This document shows positions 25,856 through 34,823 of a DNA stretch of 64,000 nt, piece after piece (within the stretch, counting starts at the first letter, position 1; each line of letters starts with the position of its first letter). The position numbers and the translations under genes are program-made. Below the pieces are notes generated by a model. The model worked only from the letters and a program-made list of their open reading frames with translations. It did not search any database and was not told where the DNA came from. The stretch is taken from positions 99,760 through 163,759 of the forward strand of contig JAIRVP010000034.1 of the NCBI GenBank assembly GCA_031253835.1. Direction: 5' to 3'. This DNA comes from Burkholderia sp. Lineage in GTDB: Bacteria > Pseudomonadota > Gammaproteobacteria > Burkholderiales > Burkholderiaceae.

Positions 25856-27013
25856 ATGCTTCAGATCAATCGAATTCGCCGCGGGGCAATCGTTCTGGCG
25901 GCCGCGCTGGGCGTGCTCTCGCTCGATGCGTCGGCGGCCATGGAACAGCCGGCGGGGCGCGACGATACGGTGCAGGCCGTTCGCGATCGTGGTGCGCCAG
26001 TGGGCAATGTCGTGATCTTCGACAAGGCATCGGGCGGCTACGATACGAGCGACCCCAGCAAATGGGGGCGAAATTCGTGGACTTGCCAATCGTCGACCGA
26101 TACGGCGACCGGTGCATGTCCGACCCAGCCGGTATGGACCAAGGCGGGCACGTCGACCGACATCCAGCTTTCGTTCAAGGAAGAGAAGACCGGGGCGACG
26201 GCCGTGCTGACTCTCGCAGGCGCAAACGGATACCAACTTCACCAGGATTGCAGCGGCAGTGTCGTTTCCGGGAGCGTGGGGATTACCCGAAGGCCGATTG
26301 AAATGGCGCAGAGCGCTGGCATCACCGGTTGCAACACCATCCGCTGGGACGGGCGTGTGCTCTACGTCACGATCCTCGCCGAGGAGTTGAAGAAACTCCC
26401 GTCGGGCGGAACCTGGAAGGCGAACCTGCGGCTGAACCTGAGACAGTGGGACCCGGATACGACGATCGGCATCTTCCAGGCGGCGATCACGCTGGACATC
26501 ACCGACAAGAACAACATCCAGATCTACCTGCCGGAGTTCACGAGCGCGACGCCCACCGTCGACCTCAAGCTGCGCAAGCTGCCGAACGGCAGCCGGATGG
26601 CGGGCACGTCGAACGTCGACATGTGCCTGTACGACGGCTACAACGCGCAGAGCACGTGGTTCGACGTGTCCGCGAGTGACGGCCTGACGGTCGACCGGCG
26701 CGACCAGGGACAGTATTCCGTCCTGCTCGACTCGGACAAGAGCGGCAACTACGAATCGCGTGTCGATTACACCGTGAGCCTGACGTACGCGGGCAAGAGG
26801 ATCGCGTTGCCGAACAACGAGACGGTGCGGCTTCAGGGCGTGAACAACAGCGCCGGCCGCTCGGTAGCGCTGCCGGGCATTTCGGTGCCGGTTGTCTGCA
26901 CGCCGACGCCATTGACACTCGAGACGCCGGAATTCCAGTCGGTCTGGAAGCGTCCGGGCAAGTACAGCCACAAGCTGACGATCACGTTTACGCCGTCGTC
27001 CGCCAGTCTCTAG
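25856..27013 (+). CDS. cblD: CS1-type pilus tip protein (CfaE/CblD family)
   Basis: A 385-residue precursor with signal peptide (residues about 1-28, ending DASAAM). The CblD/CfaE family is a two-domain tip protein: an N-terminal adhesin domain (about 40-230; NSWTCQSS, LHQDCSGSVVSGS, SAGITGCNTIRWDG with paired cysteines) and a C-terminal pilin domain (about 240-385; MCLYDGYNAQSTWFDV, GISVPVVCTPTP). It starts pilus assembly and binds host surfaces. AAGGAAA precedes the ATG. The final gene of the structural block, it is followed by kinase 1 after 56 bp. Confidence 0.87.
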   Translation: MLQINRIRRGAIVLAAALGVLSLDASAAMEQPAGRDDTVQAVRDRGAPVGNVVIFDKASGGYDTSDPSKWGRNSWTCQSSTDTATGACPTQPVWTKAGTSTDIQLSFKEEKTGATAVLTLAGANGYQLHQDCSGSVVSGSVGITRRPIEMAQSAGITGCNTIRWDGRVLYVTILAEELKKLPSGGTWKANLRLNLRQWDPDTTIGIFQAAITLDITDKNNIQIYLPEFTSATPTVDLKLRKLPNGSRMAGTSNVDMCLYDGYNAQSTWFDVSASDGLTVDRRDQGQYSVLLDSDKSGNYESRVDYTVSLTYAGKRIALPNNETVRLQGVNNSAGRSVALPGISVPVVCTPTPLTLETPEFQSVWKRPGKYSHKLTITFTPSSASL

Positions 27014-27069
27014 CGCGTTCGGCACCCGCTGCACGGGCGCCGGATGCTGTTATCCCAAGCGAATCGATT

Positions 27070-29217
27070 ATGGAAAGGTTCTTCGCGCGTCGCCCTGTGT
27101 GGCGCATGTTTCGCCACGTGTTGACGACGATGCTGCTGACCGTCTCGGTCGGTACGGGCGCCGCGACCGCCTGGCGGAAGCCGATCTTCACCGCCGAGGA
27201 ATGCCGCTGGATCCACGATCACCCGGTTGTCCATATCGCGGTCGAGGCGAACTGGCGCCCGATCGAATACATGCGCAACGGCAGGCATGCGGGGCTCATA
27301 GCGGGTTACCTGAGCGCAATCTCGAAGATGACCGGTCTCACGTTCCGAACGGTGCCCGGCACCGAATGGGGGCACGCGTACGAGGCGCTCGCGTCCGGCA
27401 AGGTCGATTTGCTGCCGGGCGTCTGGCGCGAGCTGGCCTCGGACCGCGCCGACGCCGGTGCACGGGTCAGCGCGCCGTATCTGGTCGGGCGGCTGACCGT
27501 CGTGACACGCAACAATTCCGCGATGATCTTCGGCCTGCAGCGGCTGAAGGGCCGGCGCATCGCGATCAAGGGGCACGGTGCCGTCGAATACTTCGTCCGC
27601 CACGGCGGCGTGCCGCTCAGCGTGCTGACGTTCGACACCGAAGAACTCGCGCTGGCCGCAGTCGCCAACGGCGAAGCCGACGCCGCGCTCGGCATCGACG
27701 TCACGATCCTGCCGATCATGCGCCGGCAATTCACCGGCCAGCTTTACATGTCCGGCATGCTGGCCGACCGCCCGGTGTCGCTCGCGATGCTCACGCGGGC
27801 CGACCTGCCGATCCTCGCATCGATCATCGACAAGTCGCTCGCGGCCATTCCGGTCAGCGAGACGGCCGGGATCACGCGCGACTCGATCGAGCTGGGCGAC
27901 TACGGCAAGCCGACGATTCGCTCGATCGTGCATTATCGCGCGCCGGTGGTGCTGGCGATCGCCTTGACCGTGCTGACGTTTGCGGTGCTCGCTTACTTGA
28001 TGTGGAAATCGCGCGCGGCGGCCATCCGCAGCAAGCGCGACAAGGCGATGTTCCTCGCTTTCGTCAGTCACGAGATCCGCACGCCGATGCAGACGGTCCT
28101 GTCGTCGCTCGAATTCCTGCAGCGCTCGCGGCTTCCCGTGCAGCAGGCCGGTCGTGTGGATGCGGCCGCGTCGGCTTCCGAAACGCTGCTGACGCTGCTC
28201 GACGATATCCTCGAATACTCGCGTCTCGAGTCGCGCAAGGTCACGCTGTCGCCGCAAGCGGTCGGACTCGACGTGTGGGCCCGTCAAACCGTCGGCATGG
28301 TGCGCTGGCGTGCCGAGCGCAAGGCACTGGCGTTGACGCTCGACGTGTCGGGGCCGCCGTCGTTGCACGTGCTGATCGATGCCGTTCGAGTGCGCCAGAT
28401 CGCGCTGAACCTGCTCGTCAATGCGATCGATTTCACGGCAGCGGGCACCGTGACGCTGCGCGTTCGCTATCTGGCGGCCCGTCCCGGGCGCAACGGCACG
28501 TTGTGCGTCGAAGTGCGGGACACCGGCATCGGCATTGCGCCCGATCGCTCCGGTCAGGTTTTCGAAACCTACTGGCAGGCAGATCGGGTGTCGCAACAGC
28601 GCATGGGTGGTTGCGGGCTTGGGCTCGCGATCTGCCGGGAGCTCGTCGAGTTGATGCACGGCTCGATCGCGGTCGAAAGTACGCCGCACGTCGAGACGGT
28701 ATTCACGGTGCAATTGCCGGTGATGGCAGTGGAGAGTGTGTCGCCGGCGCGGCCGGTCGCGCCGGCGCCGGCACCGATGGACGCAATGGCCGCGCCGGTG
28801 CAGCGCGACGCACCGCGCGTCCTGATCGTCGACGATCACGAGGCCGTGCGGGCCGCCCTGCAGGATCAATGCGACGCGCTCGGCTGCATCGGCGTCGGCG
28901 CTGGTGCAGGAGAGGACGCGTTGCGGCACCTCGCGAATGGTCGTGTCGACATGGTGCTGCTCGATTGCGATTTGCCCGACATCGACGGCTATGCGCTCGC
29001 GCGGATGATTCGTCAGGAAGAAGTCGCACGAAAGGCCGGGCACGTGCCGATCATCGCGATTTCGGCGGAGTCCGGCGATGCGCACAAGACGCGTTGCCTG
29101 GAAAGCGGCATGGATGACGTGCTGGGCAAGCCGCTGCGGCTCGAAACGCTCCGGCAGTCCATCACGACGTGGTGTCCGATCGATGACGGCGACGCACCGG
29201 ATGCGTCGATCGCGTGA
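27070..29217 (+). CDS. cblS: Hybrid sensor histidine kinase of the pilus locus (kinase 1)
   Basis: A 715-residue inner-membrane sensor. Order of domains: signal/TM segment (about 14-34), one periplasmic SBP_bac_3-like (Venus-flytrap) sensor (about 48-265), TM (about 292-312), HisKA with phospho-acceptor His334 in SHEIRTP, HATPase (Asn451 in the N box, DTGIGI G1 box, GLGLAICRELV G2 box) and a receiver domain (Asp588-Asp589, phospho-acceptor Asp632, Lys687). The N box reads NAIDF where most kinases have NAxKF. No HPt domain is present. It resembles EvgS/BvgS but has a single flytrap. It is probably co-transcribed with the pilus genes (56 bp downstream), and is paralogous and convergent to kinase 2. 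Confidence 0.87.
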   Translation: MERFFARRPVWRMFRHVLTTMLLTVSVGTGAATAWRKPIFTAEECRWIHDHPVVHIAVEANWRPIEYMRNGRHAGLIAGYLSAISKMTGLTFRTVPGTEWGHAYEALASGKVDLLPGVWRELASDRADAGARVSAPYLVGRLTVVTRNNSAMIFGLQRLKGRRIAIKGHGAVEYFVRHGGVPLSVLTFDTEELALAAVANGEADAALGIDVTILPIMRRQFTGQLYMSGMLADRPVSLAMLTRADLPILASIIDKSLAAIPVSETAGITRDSIELGDYGKPTIRSIVHYRAPVVLAIALTVLTFAVLAYLMWKSRAAAIRSKRDKAMFLAFVSHEIRTPMQTVLSSLEFLQRSRLPVQQAGRVDAAASASETLLTLLDDILEYSRLESRKVTLSPQAVGLDVWARQTVGMVRWRAERKALALTLDVSGPPSLHVLIDAVRVRQIALNLLVNAIDFTAAGTVTLRVRYLAARPGRNGTLCVEVRDTGIGIAPDRSGQVFETYWQADRVSQQRMGGCGLGLAICRELVELMHGSIAVESTPHVETVFTVQLPVMAVESVSPARPVAPAPAPMDAMAAPVQRDAPRVLIVDDHEAVRAALQDQCDALGCIGVGAGAGEDALRHLANGRVDMVLLDCDLPDIDGYALARMIRQEEVARKAGHVPIIAISAESGDAHKTRCLESGMDDVLGKPLRLETLRQSITTWCPIDDGDAPDASIA

Positions 29218-29266
29218 TAGGAGCACGTCGCGTCCCGGCGGCCGGATGTGTGCCTACGCAGGCCGT

Positions 29267-31771
29267 CTATGCATCGGCATCGCCCGATTCGCGCTCGCGC
29301 GCGTCCGGCCCGGCCATGTCGGCGCGATGCAGGTTCAACAGTTCGTCTCCGAGTGCGCGAATGCTCGGCGGCACGCCGTCGGCTGCGAACTGCAGCCGGC
29401 GCTCCAGCTCGGCTGCCAGTTCGCTCGTCGCCGCATGGCCGGCAATTGCAGCGGCGCCCTTGATGCGGTGTGCCGCATGACGCGCACGCTCGGCATCGCC
29501 GTTCGACAACGCAGCGCCGAGCGTCGCCAGGTCGGTGTCGACGCTTTGCCGATAGATCGTCCGGAAATCGGTTTTCGCCGGTTGCGGGTCCGGCACCGGC
29601 GGCGTGGTTTCGTCCGCGTCGCCGGCCGGGCACCACAGGTCGATCATCTGGCGCAGCGCATCGAGCCGCAGCGGCTTGCCCAGCACGCCGTCCATGCCGC
29701 TGTCGAAGCAGCGTTCGCGATGCGCGTCGCCGGTCGACGCCGAGATCGCGATGATCGGCGTGCGCGCCTGTTTTTGCCGGCGTTCTCTGTCGCGCATGCG
29801 TTGCACGACCGTATAGCCGTCGATGTCGGGCAGGTCGCAGTCGAGCAGCACCATGTCGAACGCCGTGCGCTCGAACTGCGCGAGCGCGCGCTCGCCGCTG
29901 TCGGCGACGGTCGAGCGGCACGCGAGTGCGTCGAGCTGATGCCGGATCGCGTGTTGAACCGCTTCGTGGTCGTCGACGACCAGGATCATCGGGCCGTTGC
30001 CGGCCGGCTGCGTGTCGGCGTTCACCGTCGCCTGCGCGCGCACCGGTGGCGACGGTTCGGATGTCGCCTCGCGCGCGTCGGTCGTGCCGGCTGCCGGTGC
30101 GTGTGCGATGCGCCGCGCCGGCAGGATCACGGTGAAGACGGTGCCCTTGTCGGGGCTGCTGCTGACGGTAATCACGCCTTTCATCAGGTCGACCAGTTCG
30201 CGGCAGATCGACAATCCCAGCCCGCTACCGGCGACACGCCGGTTCCCAGCCTGCTCGACGCGCTGATAAGGCTCGAAGATGCGGCGCTGGCGTTCGGGCG
30301 GAATGCCGATACCGGTATCGCGGACCTCGATCACGAGCGAGCCGGCACGGTCTGGTTTGCCGGCGAGATAGTCGATGCGCAGCGCGACCGAGCCGGCCGA
30401 CGTGAACTTGATCGCGTTGACGAGCAGGTTCAGCACGATCTGCCGCGTGCGCACCGGGTCGATCAGCACGCACAGCCCGGGCGGACACGCGAGTTCGAGC
30501 GCGAGGCCCAGCTTCTTCTCGTCGACCCGCCAGCGCACCATGTCGGCGCTGCGCTGCACCCAGGGTTCGACGTGCGTGGGTTCGGGCGCGAGCGTCACGT
30601 TGCGCGATTCGAGGCGTGAGTATTCGAGGATGTCGTCGAGCAGCGTCAGCAACGATTCCGATGCGGCCACCGCCGCGTCCGCGCGACCGGCCTGCTTCGG
30701 CGGCAGCTTCGAGCGCTGCAGCAGTTCCAGCGACGACAGGATCGTGTGCATCGGCGTGCGGATCTCGTGACTGATGAACGCGAAGAACATCGCCTTGTCG
30801 CGCTCGCTGCGCACCGCCGCGACGCGCGAGCGCCAGGACACGAATGCGATTGCCGCCAACGCGAGCAGGCCGGCCCCGGCCGCCGTGACCTGCCAGCGCC
30901 GGTAGTAGAGGATCGACTGCAGCGACGGCTTGCCGTAATCGGTCGATTCGACCCATTGACGCGCAATGTGCTCGGCGTTGCGCGCCGGGATCGCCGCGAG
31001 CGACTTGTCGAGGATCGACGCGAGCACCGGCATGTCGCGGCGCGTCGCGATCGCCAGCGCATACGGGTGGTCCGGCAGGCCTCCCGACACGAACAGCTTG
31101 TCGCGGTATTGTCGCTGCAGCAGCGGCAGGATCGACATGTCGGGGCCGATGGCGACATCCGCGTCACCGTTGGAGACGGCCGCGAGCGCGTCGAGCTCGT
31201 CGTCGTAGGTCAACACGGTCATGGGGATGTCGCCGTGGCGGATCGCGGTTTCCAGTGCGCCGCCGCCCTTGATCGCGACACGCCGGCCGGCGAGATTGCG
31301 GGAGTCGACGAACAGGTTCTGGCGCTCGGACGCCACGACGAAAACCGTGCCGACGAAAAAGGGGCGGCTGACGATGACGTAGCTGCGGAGCCCCGCGGTA
31401 CCGCCGCTCGCCGCCGCGCTCAGCGCATCGGCCGCGTTGCGCCACGTCACGTCGGGAACGATGTCGATCTTGCCGGCACGTAAGGCGTCCGCCGAGTCGC
31501 GCCACGTGACGTCGTCGACATACTCGAAGCGCAACCCGCTGATCTGCGCGATGGCATCGAGAAATGACGGCACCACACCCACGACCTTGCCGTTTTCGCG
31601 AAATTCGAACGGGCGCCATTTCGGATCGGCGCGGGTCCGCACCACGGGATGCGAGGCGATCCACGCCCTTTCTTCCGAGGTAAACTGCGGCGCGCCGGCC
31701 GCCCGTCCGGGCACCGGCATCAATCCGATCGTCACACCGATCAGGACGACGCATCTCTTCAAACTCATCAT
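29267..31771 (-). CDS. cblT: Hybrid sensor kinase with HPt domain (kinase 2)
   Basis: An 834-residue paralogue of kinase 1 with the same order: signal sequence, SBP_bac_3-like periplasmic sensor (about 30-270), TM (about 296-314), HisKA (phospho-acceptor His335 in SHEIRTP), HATPase (NAIKF N box, DTGIGI, GLGLSICRELV), receiver (LLDCDLPDIDG), and additionally a C-terminal HPt domain with His768 in AHRIKGAA. It can thus run a complete His-Asp-His relay, which kinase 1 cannot. Two VTWRxxADAL units lie close together in the sensor (about 87-118). The ATG at 31771 is preferred, with GGGAGGGA 7 nt upstream; a GTG at 31777 is too close to that site. It is divergent from the response regulator. Confidence 0.87.
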   Translation of the reverse strand: MMSLKRCVVLIGVTIGLMPVPGRAAGAPQFTSEERAWIASHPVVRTRADPKWRPFEFRENGKVVGVVPSFLDAIAQISGLRFEYVDDVTWRDSADALRAGKIDIVPDVTWRNAADALSAAASGGTAGLRSYVIVSRPFFVGTVFVVASERQNLFVDSRNLAGRRVAIKGGGALETAIRHGDIPMTVLTYDDELDALAAVSNGDADVAIGPDMSILPLLQRQYRDKLFVSGGLPDHPYALAIATRRDMPVLASILDKSLAAIPARNAEHIARQWVESTDYGKPSLQSILYYRRWQVTAAGAGLLALAAIAFVSWRSRVAAVRSERDKAMFFAFISHEIRTPMHTILSSLELLQRSKLPPKQAGRADAAVAASESLLTLLDDILEYSRLESRNVTLAPEPTHVEPWVQRSADMVRWRVDEKKLGLALELACPPGLCVLIDPVRTRQIVLNLLVNAIKFTSAGSVALRIDYLAGKPDRAGSLVIEVRDTGIGIPPERQRRIFEPYQRVEQAGNRRVAGSGLGLSICRELVDLMKGVITVSSSPDKGTVFTVILPARRIAHAPAAGTTDAREATSEPSPPVRAQATVNADTQPAGNGPMILVVDDHEAVQHAIRHQLDALACRSTVADSGERALAQFERTAFDMVLLDCDLPDIDGYTVVQRMRDRERRQKQARTPIIAISASTGDAHRERCFDSGMDGVLGKPLRLDALRQMIDLWCPAGDADETTPPVPDPQPAKTDFRTIYRQSVDTDLATLGAALSNGDAERARHAAHRIKGAAAIAGHAATSELAAELERRLQFAADGVPPSIRALGDELLNLHRADMAGPDARERESGDADA

Positions 31772-32161
31772 GCTCACGTCCCTCCCTCGCGTTGTCGGCC
31801 CGGTTCAGCCGAACCGGCCGCGTTATCCGGGCGGCGGCGGCGATGCCGGCCCGCCCCGACGTCGTGGTTCCCGTCCGGCGGGGCACACGGTGGCCGGATC
31901 CGCATCGGCTGTCGTGACGAGCGCGAAAACCGCCGGAAAATGGGCTCGCCATCATAGGTCGCGCGCCGGGGAAGCGCAACGTCGGCCTGTTGCGGATAAA
32001 CCCGACCGTAACGGCCGGTCCGGTTTATCCGACGGGGTTAAAAATCGGCCGGAAAGCCGGTAAGCTAATCCCAATAAACGATGGCATCGATGGCGGCCTG
32101 CGACGACGAGCAGCAGGGCGCAGCCCGTCACAGCCGCACTGAAATAAAGAAAGGGTTAGCA
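31772..32161. other. Intergenic, 390 bp between kinase 2 and response regulator
   Basis: Divergent promoter region. The part near 32035-32160 is A/T-richer (TAAAAATC, TAAGCTAATCCCAATAAA) and is the likely regulator promoter. No palindrome stands out. Confidence 0.5.
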
Positions 32162-32878
32162 ATGAGGCCAGAGCACCAGCCGATCCGGGTCGTGATCCTG
32201 GACGACCACGCCGTCGTCCAGCACGGGATCGCCAGTTACCTGACAGAGAAGACCGGCATCGAGGTCGCGGCGAGCTTCGCGAAATCGCGCGACCTGATTC
32301 GTTGGCTCGAGGCGAATCGCGCCGATGTCGTGCTGCTCGACTACACGCTCGGCCCTGGCGAGATCGACGGCCTCAATCTCGTCAAGCTCGTCAATACGCG
32401 CTTCCCGGATTGCCGGATTCTGATGACCTCGAGCAGCGATACGCCCGCGACCGTCAACATGACGATGCGCGCAGGCGCACTCGGCTTCTTCGGCAAGAGC
32501 GAAGATCTCGGCGAGCTTGCACATGCCATCCGTGTCGTGGCGAACGGCCGTCCGTATATCAGCGCCGAACTGGCCGCGCGGATGGAATCGAGCGCGACGC
32601 CCGATCCGCGCACGATCGATACGAAGGCGGCAAGCGGCGACGCCGCGCGGCCGCCCGAATCCGGTTTGTCCTTGGACCTGCGCCTCAGCCCGCGCGAGCA
32701 CGAAGTGTTGCGCTGCTTTCTCGCCGGCATGTCGGTATCCGACATCGCGTCGAAGTTCTCCCGCAGCCCCAAGACGATCAGCGCGCAAAAGCAATCGGCG
32801 TTTCGCAAGCTCGGCATTCGTAGCGATGCCGAACTTTTCGCCTCCCGCAAGCTGATCGAGGAAGGCCGGACGGCCTGA
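32162..32878 (+). CDS. cblR: NarL/FixJ-type response regulator of the pilus locus
   Basis: A 238-residue two-domain regulator. Receiver domain: Asp14-Asp15 acidic pocket, phospho-acceptor Asp60 in LLDYTLG, Thr/Ser and Lys at TSSSD and FFGKSED. A linker of about 45 residues is followed by a LuxR-type helix-turn-helix (about 175-230: LSPREHEVLRCFLAGMSVSD, SPKTISAQKQSAFRKLGI), most like RcsB/BvgA. The start ATG of MRPEHQP follows AAAGAAAGGG; an upstream in-frame start gives an unconserved tail. It is the likely output of the two hybrid kinases and activator of the pilus operon 10 kb away on the same strand. Confidence 0.87.
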   Translation: MRPEHQPIRVVILDDHAVVQHGIASYLTEKTGIEVAASFAKSRDLIRWLEANRADVVLLDYTLGPGEIDGLNLVKLVNTRFPDCRILMTSSSDTPATVNMTMRAGALGFFGKSEDLGELAHAIRVVANGRPYISAELAARMESSATPDPRTIDTKAASGDAARPPESGLSLDLRLSPREHEVLRCFLAGMSVSDIASKFSRSPKTISAQKQSAFRKLGIRSDAELFASRKLIEEGRTA

Positions 32879-33184
32879 TCGACAGGTTGCAGCACCGCTT
32901 TTCGCGCTGCACTCACCACCTATCCGCAGGTTCGTTGATCTCCATCCGGTTCGCCGCCGCTGGCGGCACCGCGCCTTGAACGCACGATCCGGCGAATGCC
33001 GCTACCATGAGCTTCGTGTTGCGCACTGCGGCCCGGCCATGCCGGGTCCGACATGCACACACGCGATGGCGGCGCGGCCGGCCGCCACGCCACCGACGAA
33101 GCGAGGGGTGCTCACCGATCGGCCGTTGCGCCCGCGTCGCTTCGCTCCCGGAATCAACAACAATCGAACCGGAGTGCAAAACAC
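32879..33184. other. Intergenic, 306 bp
   Basis: Upstream region of the PRC-barrel gene; no hairpin or small gene recognised. Confidence 0.4.
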
Positions 33185-33613
33185 ATGAAGTTCTACAAGA
33201 CCCTCATCGCAGCAACCATCCTCGCCTCGAGCGTCAGCGCGCACGCGCAGATCGCGGGTGCGCAACCGATCAGCGTGACTGTCGAGCAATCGCAGGCGCT
33301 GCTCGAAGGCTGGAGCGTGAAGAAGAGCGTGCTCGGCAAGGCCGTGTACAACGACGACAACCAGAAGGTCGGCACCGTGCGCGACCTGATCGTTGCGCCG
33401 GACGGCTCGGTGTCGGCCGCGATCGTGTCGGCCGGCGGCTTCCTCGGCGTCGCCGCGCATGACGTCGCGGTGCCGATCGCGTCGCTCGACGTGCGCAACG
33501 GCAACATCTACCTGCCGGGCGCGACGAAGGAGGCGCTGAAGGCGACGCCGGCGTTCCAGTACGCGAAGGTGCCGTCGCCGCCGAAGCCGAAGAAGCTCGA
33601 CGCCAAGCAGTAA
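33185..33613 (+). CDS. Exported PRC-barrel domain protein
   Basis: A 142-residue protein with a signal peptide (MKFYKTLIAATILASSVSAHA, cleavage after AHA) and one PRC-barrel domain (about residues 46-112: VLGKAVYNDDNQKVGTVRDLIV, SVSAAIVSAGGFLGVAAHDVAVP). PRC barrels are small beta-domains that bind RNA, proteins or photoreaction-centre parts; in Burkholderia, exported members of this kind are common and of unknown role, often stress induced. It stands alone. The mature end is Lys/Pro-rich. Confidence 0.85.
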   Translation: MKFYKTLIAATILASSVSAHAQIAGAQPISVTVEQSQALLEGWSVKKSVLGKAVYNDDNQKVGTVRDLIVAPDGSVSAAIVSAGGFLGVAAHDVAVPIASLDVRNGNIYLPGATKEALKATPAFQYAKVPSPPKPKKLDAKQ

Positions 33614-33717
33614 TGCGGGCGGCCCGGCACGCCCTGTGCCGGGTCAGGCCGACCGCGCGTCCGGGCTTGGCGCGCGTGTCGGCATCCTGATCCCCTCCAC
33701 ACGACGCATGCCGCCGA

Positions 33718-34548
33718 TCAGCGTGCCGCTGCCTCCCCGTCCACCCACACCGCGCTGAACCCGAACGTCACCGGCCCGCTCAGGAACACGCTGCCGGTGC
33801 CGTCCCATTGAACGGTGACGTCGCCGCCGTCGCATGTCACGCGTACCGTATCGTCGAGCAGCCCGCGCCGGATACCGTTGACCGCCGCGCCGCACGAACA
33901 CGAGCCCGACCCGAGCGGCACGCCGCCGCCGCGCTCCCAGATGCGAAGGCGAATGTGCGAACGGTCGATGACCTGCACGACATGCACGTTGGTTTTCTGC
34001 GGAAACAGCGGATGCGTTTCGATCGCGGGGCCGAACGCTTCGAGGTCGATCGCATCGACATCGTCGACGAAGAACGTGCAGTGCGGATTGCCCATGCTGC
34101 ACGCGGCCGGCGCGCCGGACAGCGGCAGCGTGAGCGTGTCGACCGCTTCGGCGACGGGCACGTCCTGCCAGCCGACGCGCGGCGCGCCCATCTCGACCCT
34201 GACCCGCCCGTGAGCGTCGTGTGAACACAGCAGGCGCCCGCGATTCGTGCGCAGCACGACCGACGCCGCGCCGGTTTCCCGCATCAGCGTCCACGCGACG
34301 CCGCGCGTCGCGCTGCCGCAGGTATCGAGCGCGGAGCCGTCGGGATTCCAGAACGCGACGCGCGCGGCCGCGTCGTCGCAGTCCGAGATCACCGCGAGCT
34401 GGTTGAAGCCGATGCCGTTGTGCCGGTCGCCCATGCGCCGCACGAGGCCGCGGTCGATGCGCGGCGCGTGATCCTGATCCTGACCGCGCAGGTCGACGAT
34501 GACGAAGTCGTCGCCGTTTGCGTTCATCTTCTGAAATCCGATCGGCAT
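33718..34548 (-). CDS. Diaminopimelate epimerase-like protein lacking the second catalytic Cys
   Basis: A 276-residue member of the DapF fold. Conserved features: NGDDFV, DGSALDTCGS (Cys77, first catalytic cysteine), GNPHCTFF and WERGGG. In true DapF the second catalytic Cys lies nine residues after the Glu of ERGxGET.AC; here the segment reads ERGGGVPLGSGSCSCGAA, so the position is Ser214, with Cys217 and Cys219 close behind. GNGAR after the first Cys is GSATR here. It is therefore unlikely to be the housekeeping LL/meso-diaminopimelate epimerase and may be an isomerase of another amino acid. The start MPIGFQKM is set by alignment to the family. Confidence 0.8.
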   Translation of the reverse strand: MPIGFQKMNANGDDFVIVDLRGQDQDHAPRIDRGLVRRMGDRHNGIGFNQLAVISDCDDAAARVAFWNPDGSALDTCGSATRGVAWTLMRETGAASVVLRTNRGRLLCSHDAHGRVRVEMGAPRVGWQDVPVAEAVDTLTLPLSGAPAACSMGNPHCTFFVDDVDAIDLEAFGPAIETHPLFPQKTNVHVVQVIDRSHIRLRIWERGGGVPLGSGSCSCGAAVNGIRRGLLDDTVRVTCDGGDVTVQWDGTGSVFLSGPVTFGFSAVWVDGEAAAR

Positions 34549-34823
34549 GGCGGTCCCGGAATCGAGGCAGGTGAACACTGTACGGGGTGCGCGGGCCGCG
34601 ATCAATGCCGTTCGGGCACGGCGCGGCGCCGGAAGATTCGATGCGCCCGATGTTCGGCGGGCTGCCCGATTGGCGGTCACGTCGTTGCGTCGACGCCCCG
34701 GTTCGACACGCGCTCGGTTCCGCGACGCGGGATACATTCGATTCGCGCTGGCGGCCGGCACATCCGATGCCGGCCGTTTTGCCTCATGCCGCGCGCGGAA
34801 GCCTTGGCGTGACGGTGAATTGG

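Noticed and set aside
33622..33644. GC-rich hairpin after the PRC-barrel gene as terminator
   Set aside because: Stem is good but there is no T-run; kept out of the feature list as too uncertain.
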